43,191 nucleotides of DNA, taken from assembly GCA_020831705.1 (NCBI GenBank), contig JAFIGB010000067.1, positions 1 to 43,191 of the forward strand, read 5' to 3'. Below the pieces are notes generated by a model. That model was not told the DNA's origin. It saw only the letters and a program-made list of their open reading frames with translations, and searched no databases. A program made the position numbers and the translations under genes. The first letter of the stretch is position 1. The number at the start of each line of letters is the position of its first letter. The DNA comes from Candidatus Sumerlaeia bacterium. Its GTDB lineage: Bacteria; Sumerlaeota; Sumerlaeia; SLMS01. Below are positions 40,921 to 43,191 of the stretch, in pieces.

Positions 40921-42123
40921 AATTGACATTCAATAACCCGAACCACGCCTTCAGGGCTCGACGTCTCCGCGGAATGGACAGCCACACCTGACGACATCTT
41001 CCTCCTCCGCCGCAAGGGCAACCCGAGCGGATGCGGCGCCATCAACCCACCCGAATTCGGCCCCGCCGGATTTACATCCAGCAACTACTATCTCCTGCGC
41101 GACGCATCCTACAATGTCACCACCGCACTCAATGCCCGCAGTGAAGTTGTCGAGCGCTACGACTACGACGACTTCGGCGTCCCCATCTTCCTCAATCCTG
41201 ATGGGGCGCCCCGCACGGATTCCCTGATCGGCAACGACATCCTGTGGCAGTCCATGCGCTGGGATGCGGAGGTGGAACTGTATTACATGCGCAACCGGTG
41301 GTACGACCCGTACCTCGGCCGGTTCCTCACCCGCGATCCCATTGGAGCCTTCGGCGACCCGCTCAACTTCGGCAATGCCTATACATTCCCTGCAAATAAT
41401 CCGTGGAGCTATCGGGATCCGTGGGGGTTGATGGGGACTGGTTGCGCGACCGTGGTCACATGGAGGAACGTTGCAATATCCATTGATAATCTTGAATGGC
41501 ATCACATGTTCCCAAAGCAACTATTCAATCATCCGGGGATCTCCCCCAGCATTCGCAAATTCTTTAACGATCCGGAATGGGGGTACATTATGCCTAAAGA
41601 CATGCATCGTGGGAAGAACATTGGCCTTCATCAAGCCGGCTGGAACAAGGATTGGGAGGATTGGTTAACAAGAACGCAGGGAAGAGTAGGGGCGGGAAAC
41701 ATTACTCTCGATATGGTGCGTACTCAGAGGAATCACATGGTGGGCCTCCCGCAATATAGTGCCTTCTTTGAGAAAAAACCGTCTGTATTTCGAGCGCATG
41801 TTTCCTATACCGAATGGAGGAGTGGTGGCCGAAAGAAGGCTATTTTGGCCTTTGGGAGAACTGCCGGGAGAGTAGGTGGAAGGGCTATTCCTATCGTCGG
41901 CGTTCTCCTGATCGCCGACGATGCGATGGCAGGCTTGGCTGTTGGCGGCGTATCAGAGGCAATCTACCGTGGATCGGGAGCAGCCGATATTCAGGGCTTG
42001 ATCAACTCGGCGATTGAATCCGCTAGAACTCCTGTTGACTCACACCTCTCCCGATTTGGGAAATGGCTGCTGGGAGGTGAGAACCTGAGGAAGTCGCGCA
42101 TTGATGATTGCCTGACCGATTAG
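40921..42123 (+). CDS. Headless Rhs tip: longer RHS core fragment plus HNH-like domain and hydrophobic C-terminal tail
   Basis: Open frame TTPSGLDVSAEWTATPDDIFLLRRKGNPSGCGAINPPEFGPAGFTSSNYYLLRDASYNVTTALNARSEVVERYDYDDFGVPIFLNPDGAPRTDSLIGNDILWQSMRWDAEVELYYMRNRWYDPYLGRFLTRDPIG continues into NLEWHHMFPKQLF…H…GWNKDWEDWL. The first ATG in this frame is 41254; start coordinate is approximate. Confidence 0.8.
41218..41346 (+). repeat. Rhs core direct repeat, copy 2
   Basis: Aligned to 39288..39416. Confidence 0.9.
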
Positions 42124-42160
42124 TTGACAAGGCCAGAAGTTCAGTGGAAAGGAATGAAAG

Positions 42161-42883
42161 TTGAACCAAATACTCTACTTCGTAATCGGTGACGCGGACT
42201 ATACAGGTCTCTTGAGTGTCAACATGGTCCACAGGAACTTGAAGATGTCTCTCTTTCACGGGGAGCATAAGTGGTATACAGGTGAAGGCAAGGAGTTGTG
42301 GATAGGGTCATACACAAGAATAGACTCACTGGCACCTGATTTCTGCGGAACGAGTATCAACCTCTATTCGGAGGAATTGGTCAAGCGATTGGACCATGTT
42401 GTTTGGAACGATTTTATTGCTGTTCCCAAGATGCGGTGGAAACGGGCGGATTTCCCTTTGAACGCGTATGAGATGGAGCGGGTCGTCAACGGGACGGGGA
42501 GCAATGCCATCGGTTATCTTCAAAACTTTCGTGACTCCAAGAATCCGCCGGACAAGCGTTACTTCTTCCTCGATGTACTGGTCGCACCCAGAGTGTTCAT
42601 GCCTGCGGAACGGGATGAAATATGGGAGCTGAATGAATTTCCTGACCAGGTAATTCGCGTGGGTCGATACGCGGTCACGAAGTACGCCGAGGAATTCAAG
42701 AAGTTGAAGACTATTTGGGTCAACGGCGGGCTGCTGATGACACCCGAGGTCTTCGACATTCTCGGCCCTTCTATTGACCGACGCTACTACAAGATTTTTG
42801 AGTATACGTTCGAGATTAGTGAGGGGCATGCCGTGCTGCAGAATACAAGGGAGCATTCAGGAGCCATGTTCGGTATGTTTTAA
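42161..42883 (+). CDS. Candidate immunity protein, Imm11/DUF1629-like in size and layout
   Basis: 240-aa ORF directly after toxin 2, TTG start with AAAGGA upstream; MNQILYFVIGDADYTGLLSVNMVHRNLKMSLFHGEHKW…. Family call is tentative. Confidence 0.55.
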   Translation: MNQILYFVIGDADYTGLLSVNMVHRNLKMSLFHGEHKWYTGEGKELWIGSYTRIDSLAPDFCGTSINLYSEELVKRLDHVVWNDFIAVPKMRWKRADFPLNAYEMERVVNGTGSNAIGYLQNFRDSKNPPDKRYFFLDVLVAPRVFMPAERDEIWELNEFPDQVIRVGRYAVTKYAEEFKKLKTIWVNGGLLMTPEVFDILGPSIDRRYYKIFEYTFEISEGHAVLQNTREHSGAMFGMF

Positions 42884-42955
42884 GGTGGTAGGATCGGCGA
42901 ATGGAAGTCATTTTGGTCTCTCACGGAGGCACAAAGGCACGGAGGTTTGTGGACC

Positions 42956-43191
42956 ATGAATCAGACCGTCCTCCAGCTTCTCGTCTTAATGATGGTGGCC
43001 CTTCCAGCCTGGGGTTTGCTCCACCTTGTCTGCTGGTATCGTGGGAGGAAGATGTTGGGGTCGATATCGGTGATGCCCCTCGATCTGACCGCATTGTTGA
43101 TATCCCTGCCGCTCGCCTGGTATCTCAATAGCATGGTTCCCTGGTTGGGGACTATTCTCCTATCATTGGCGCATGTACTCGTGATCGTCAT
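42956..43191 (+). CDS. Small membrane protein, runs off the right edge
   Basis: ATG 42956 with GGAGG at 42941; MNQTVLQLLVLMMVALPAWGLLHLVCWYRGRKMLGSISVMPLDLTALLISLPLAWYLNSMVPWLGTILLSLAHVLVIV, open to the edge. The track does not list this frame. Confidence 0.6.
   Translation, partial: MNQTVLQLLVLMMVALPAWGLLHLVCWYRGRKMLGSISVMPLDLTALLISLPLAWYLNSMVPWLGTILLSLAHVLVIV

Noticed and set aside
38278-43191. Prophage or integrative element inserted in tRNA-Leu
   Set aside because: No integrase, phage structural gene or repeated tRNA 3' end (att site) visible within the window.

Overview
Window from a GC-rich Gram-negative-type chromosome; I do not assign a taxon. Main content, left to right: (1) a minus-strand secreted protein open to the left window edge (1..2594) with two SUMF1/FGE-like domains and three Ig-like repeats, which the ORF track misses; (2) a lipoprotein, an orphan OppB-like permease and a GT39-like/PA14-like membrane protein joined by ATGA overlaps; (3) a type II secretion operon (gspE-F-H-I-J-K-L-M-C-like, 6548..16507) with a convergent gspG-like gene and no secretin in the window; (4) a metallophosphoesterase/CBM9-like fusion, yajC, an HD phosphohydrolase, a fused secDF, ilvC and a second GT39-like protein; (5) pstB-pstA-pstC-pstS on the minus strand, with an unusual PstA; (6) a Ser/Thr kinase, a lipoprotein and dsbD, with nadB convergent; (7) a tRNA-Leu(CAG) followed by a set of headless Rhs-tip toxin/immunity cassettes (HNH-type toxins, a SUKH-like immunity gene, unknown immunity candidates). 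The observations most worth a second look are the promoterless, headless Rhs cassettes behind the tRNA, and three small ORFs (37, 20 and about 63 aa) not proposed in the track, each overlapping the stop codon of the gene before it and the start of the gene after it.
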